A DNA stretch of 43,564 bases from Clostridia bacterium (GTDB lineage: Bacteria; Bacillota; Sulfobacillia; SLMV01): assembly GCA_003551365.1 (NCBI GenBank), contig PUMM01000184.1:1-43564 (forward strand), read 5' to 3'. A program made the translations under genes and the position numbers. Under the pieces are notes generated by a model. It saw nothing but the letters and a program-made list of their open reading frames with translations. It made no database searches and was not told where the DNA came from. Positions 41,521 to 43,564 of the stretch are shown piece after piece (position 1 is the first letter of the stretch; each line of letters opens with the position of its first letter).

Positions 41521-43338
41521 TCAACTGTGCGCGACATCCTCCGCTCCCTCAGCTCCCCCCCAGGAAATCTCTCCCCCCTCGATCAGCGCGGCAAAGACCT
41601 CCACTATTTCGGGATCGAACTGACTTCCCGCGCAGCGGCGCAGCTCGGCCAGGGCCTCTGCCGAAGAGCGGGAAATGCTGTAGGGGCGACAGCTGCGCAT
41701 GGCATCGTAGGCATCAACCACGGCGATTATGCGGGAGAGCAGCGGGATCTCCTCGCCGGCCAGCCCGCCCGGATAGCCGCGGCCGTCCCAGCGCTCATGG
41801 TGGTGAAGAATCTCCTCGGCCACATCTGCAAACTCCTCGGTGGACGATGCCATGCGGTATCCAATCTCGGCGTGCTCTTTTATCAGCTGCCACTCCTGCC
41901 CGGTCAGTTCGCCTTCTTTGACCAGCAGCTGCTCCGGCAGGCTGATCTTACCGATATCATGCAGGGAGGCGAGCAGGGCGAGTCGATGCAGTTGCATGGA
42001 CGGCAGATCGATCTGCCGTCCGACCGCGAGGGCCATATCCTTCAGGCGGCGCAGGTGCTCCTCAGTTTCGTGGCTTTTCGCCCCCAGGGATCGCACGAGA
42101 GCCCGGAGTATGGCGCTCCGCACGCTGCTATCTTCCGTCAGCTTGTACATATACATGCGTTCCTCTGCCTCCCGCACCACCCGGAGGATGGACTGGTCAG
42201 GTCTGCTCTTCTTCGCCGCGCCCAGCGACAGGGACACGGGTATTCCATCCTCATAGACATACTGGGCAGATTCCCGGCGGATGCGTCGGCAGATCCTCTC
42301 CGCCTGCTCCCGCGAAGTCTTGGGCAGCAGAATGGCGAATTCGTCGCCGCCCCAGCGGGCCACGATATCCTCGGCGCGGAGGTTCTCGCGCAGAAGATCA
42401 GCGGTTTGCCGCAGCAGCTCGTCGCCCCGCCGATACCCGAGCGAATCATTGACCAGCTTGAGGCCGTTGACGTCGGCCATAATAATGCTGATCGGCAGCT
42501 GGCGCCCTACATCGAGGCGATCCAGTTCCTCTTCGAAGAACATGCGGTTGTAAAGGCCGGTCAGAACATCGTGAAATCGCAAAAACCGCAGTCGATTTTC
42601 CTGCTCCTTCTGTCTGGTGATGTCCCACCCCAGGATCACCGATCCCGAGGGACCGGTGCGTCCGGTAAGCGGTCGTGCATGCCAGGCCATCACCCGCTCC
42701 TCACCATTGGCTGTACAGATGAAGGTCTCACACTCCCCGGAATCCTGTCCCGGATGCAGGATGCGGGCAGTGAGCCGCTGCAACCTCTCCCGGTCGCCCG
42801 GGTCAGTACACAGCCAGTTCCAGACCCGCGCGTGGCCCAACACTTCCTCCTCGTCGTAGCCACTGATGTCCGCGGCTCCGCGATTCCACAGGACCACATT
42901 CCCGTCCGCATCCAGCACGCTCAGCCATATCCTGCCGCTCTGCACAATGCTCCGCTGCAGGCCGACGGCATCGATGTCTCTGCACCGATGCCGTCCGACA
43001 TCCCCCTCATCGGCTATCGCAAGAAGTCCGACCAGGTCTCCGTCCCGGTCGTGATCGGGGATTATCTGTACATCCCGGTGCACATTACCCGGCAGAGATA
43101 CCAGGGCCCTGGCGGATTCATGTGTTCGCAGGGTGCGATGTGCAGGACAGCCCGGGCACCGTTCCTCCCGTCCACCCCATACCTGGTGACATCGCCTGCC
43201 TACCAACCGGCCTCCCGGCCGGGAAAGCGACTGCGATGCGGCCCGGTTGGCCCAGACTATCTCTCCATCGAGGGTCTGATACACGATCAATTCGCTCACT
43301 GCATCGAGGACATCATACGCTGCGGCCCGCTTCTCCAT
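41521..43338 (-). CDS. PAS-PAS-GGDEF-HD-GYP dual cyclic di-GMP enzyme
   Basis: This 605-residue cytoplasmic protein has two PAS domains (about 1-110, with a Cys-rich CPGCPAHRT stretch, and about 125-250), a GGDEF domain (about 255-410) and an HD-GYP domain (about 420-590). The cyclase site is RWGGDEF, preceded by an I-site RAED. The phosphodiesterase site is intact: LHDIGKI, HHHERWDGRGYPGGLAGEEIP and VVDAYDAM. It could therefore make and degrade cyclic di-GMP, with PAS input. The Cys-His cluster in the first PAS might bind a metal or redox cofactor. GGAAGGAG precedes the ATG. It is the first gene of a two-gene unit with the amidohydrolase. Confidence 0.94.
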   Translation of the reverse strand: MEKRAAAYDVLDAVSELIVYQTLDGEIVWANRAASQSLSRPGGRLVGRRCHQVWGGREERCPGCPAHRTLRTHESARALVSLPGNVHRDVQIIPDHDRDGDLVGLLAIADEGDVGRHRCRDIDAVGLQRSIVQSGRIWLSVLDADGNVVLWNRGAADISGYDEEEVLGHARVWNWLCTDPGDRERLQRLTARILHPGQDSGECETFICTANGEERVMAWHARPLTGRTGPSGSVILGWDITRQKEQENRLRFLRFHDVLTGLYNRMFFEEELDRLDVGRQLPISIIMADVNGLKLVNDSLGYRRGDELLRQTADLLRENLRAEDIVARWGGDEFAILLPKTSREQAERICRRIRRESAQYVYEDGIPVSLSLGAAKKSRPDQSILRVVREAEERMYMYKLTEDSSVRSAILRALVRSLGAKSHETEEHLRRLKDMALAVGRQIDLPSMQLHRLALLASLHDIGKISLPEQLLVKEGELTGQEWQLIKEHAEIGYRMASSTEEFADVAEEILHHHERWDGRGYPGGLAGEEIPLLSRIIAVVDAYDAMRSCRPYSISRSSAEALAELRRCAGSQFDPEIVEVFAALIEGGEISWGGAEGAEDVAHS

Positions 43339-43564
43339 GTCAGCTCCTTCCGCTCAGTCCCGATCGGCAGCGCCCCCGGAGGTGGGAGCGACCCAAACCA
43401 TACTTCATACATGGCGGTCGGCCGAAAACCGGGGATTGTCCGTCGTTTTCTCCCGGCGAAGTCGGCTGAGGCACAACCGGGCAGACCCCGGGATTCCTCA
43501 GCGTGCAGGCCGACCGGCACGGCCAGATCACAAAGAGCCGTTTTCTGTGCAAAAGCTGTCTAAC
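43339..43564. other. Upstream region of the cyclic di-GMP gene, right window edge
   Basis: No gene is recognised in these 226 bases. On the minus strand TTGCAC followed 16 nt later by TGATCT (about 43517-43545) could be a weak promoter. Nothing else is clear. Confidence 0.3.

Noticed and set aside
41458-43563. 701-codon open frame on the plus strand
   Set aside because: It is antisense to the GGDEF-HD-GYP gene, has no ribosome site or recognised domain, and the minus-strand frame has clear motifs. Long antisense frames are expected at this G+C content.

Overview
This is a G+C-rich bacterial chromosome segment. It carries 31 protein genes (one cut by the left edge) and no rRNA, tRNA, CRISPR array, transposase or prophage gene that I can see. 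Clues to the host conflict. A YlbF/YmcA-family protein and strong AGGAGG-type ribosome sites point to Bacillota. A complete HlyD-TolC efflux set implies an outer membrane. The strongly acidic exported proteins (a D/E/P-rich lipoprotein linker, acidic sensor domains) suggest a halophile. A motile, halophilic, diderm Bacillota (Halanaerobiia-like) fits best, but the taxon is inference and no marker gene settles it.

Region 1 (1-9655): a truncated methyltransferase-type gene preceded by a tiny YLDPGTGS protein; an unrecognised membrane protein; a peptide-type ABC uptake operon (acidic lipoprotein binding protein, then two permeases, with no ATPase genes here); a CPBP intramembrane protease; a secreted CAP-domain protein; a small cupin; and an HTH-TPR regulator. 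Region 2 (9656-10289) is a 634-base convergent gap holding a repeated, foldable sequence that may be a structured RNA. Region 3 (10290-13993): an SLC13-type transporter with two RCK_C domains, YlbF, and an MFS exporter, all on the minus strand.

Region 4 (14246-30104) is rich in hydrolases of amide and related C-N bonds: a DUF1028 protein, a membrane-anchored nitrilase-family enzyme, a fused HyuA-HyuB hydantoinase/oxoprolinase, a YtcJ-like amidohydrolase, an M20D amidohydrolase and a CPG2-like M20 carboxypeptidase. They are interspersed with a 7TMR-DISM diguanylate cyclase and a membrane-anchored beta-propeller protein. With the peptide transporter, this suggests scavenging of peptides, cyclic amides and N-acyl amino acids.

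Region 5 (30311-31722): a translationally overlapping pair, a polyprenol/diacylglycerol kinase-type CTP enzyme and a CDF-like protein with degenerate metal sites. Region 6 (31730-38017) is a tetR-ATPase-FtsX permease-HlyD-TolC operon, a complete tripartite exporter with a recognisable promoter and a candidate TetR operator. Region 7 (38090-43564): a chemoreceptor gene behind a candidate sigma-28 promoter and a ~235-nt leader able to form a pseudoknot, then a convergent two-gene unit of a PAS-PAS-GGDEF-HD-GYP protein and a metal-dependent amidohydrolase.

The strongest candidates for something undescribed are the tandem-motif RNA candidate at 9790-10020 and the chemoreceptor leader at 38150-38322.
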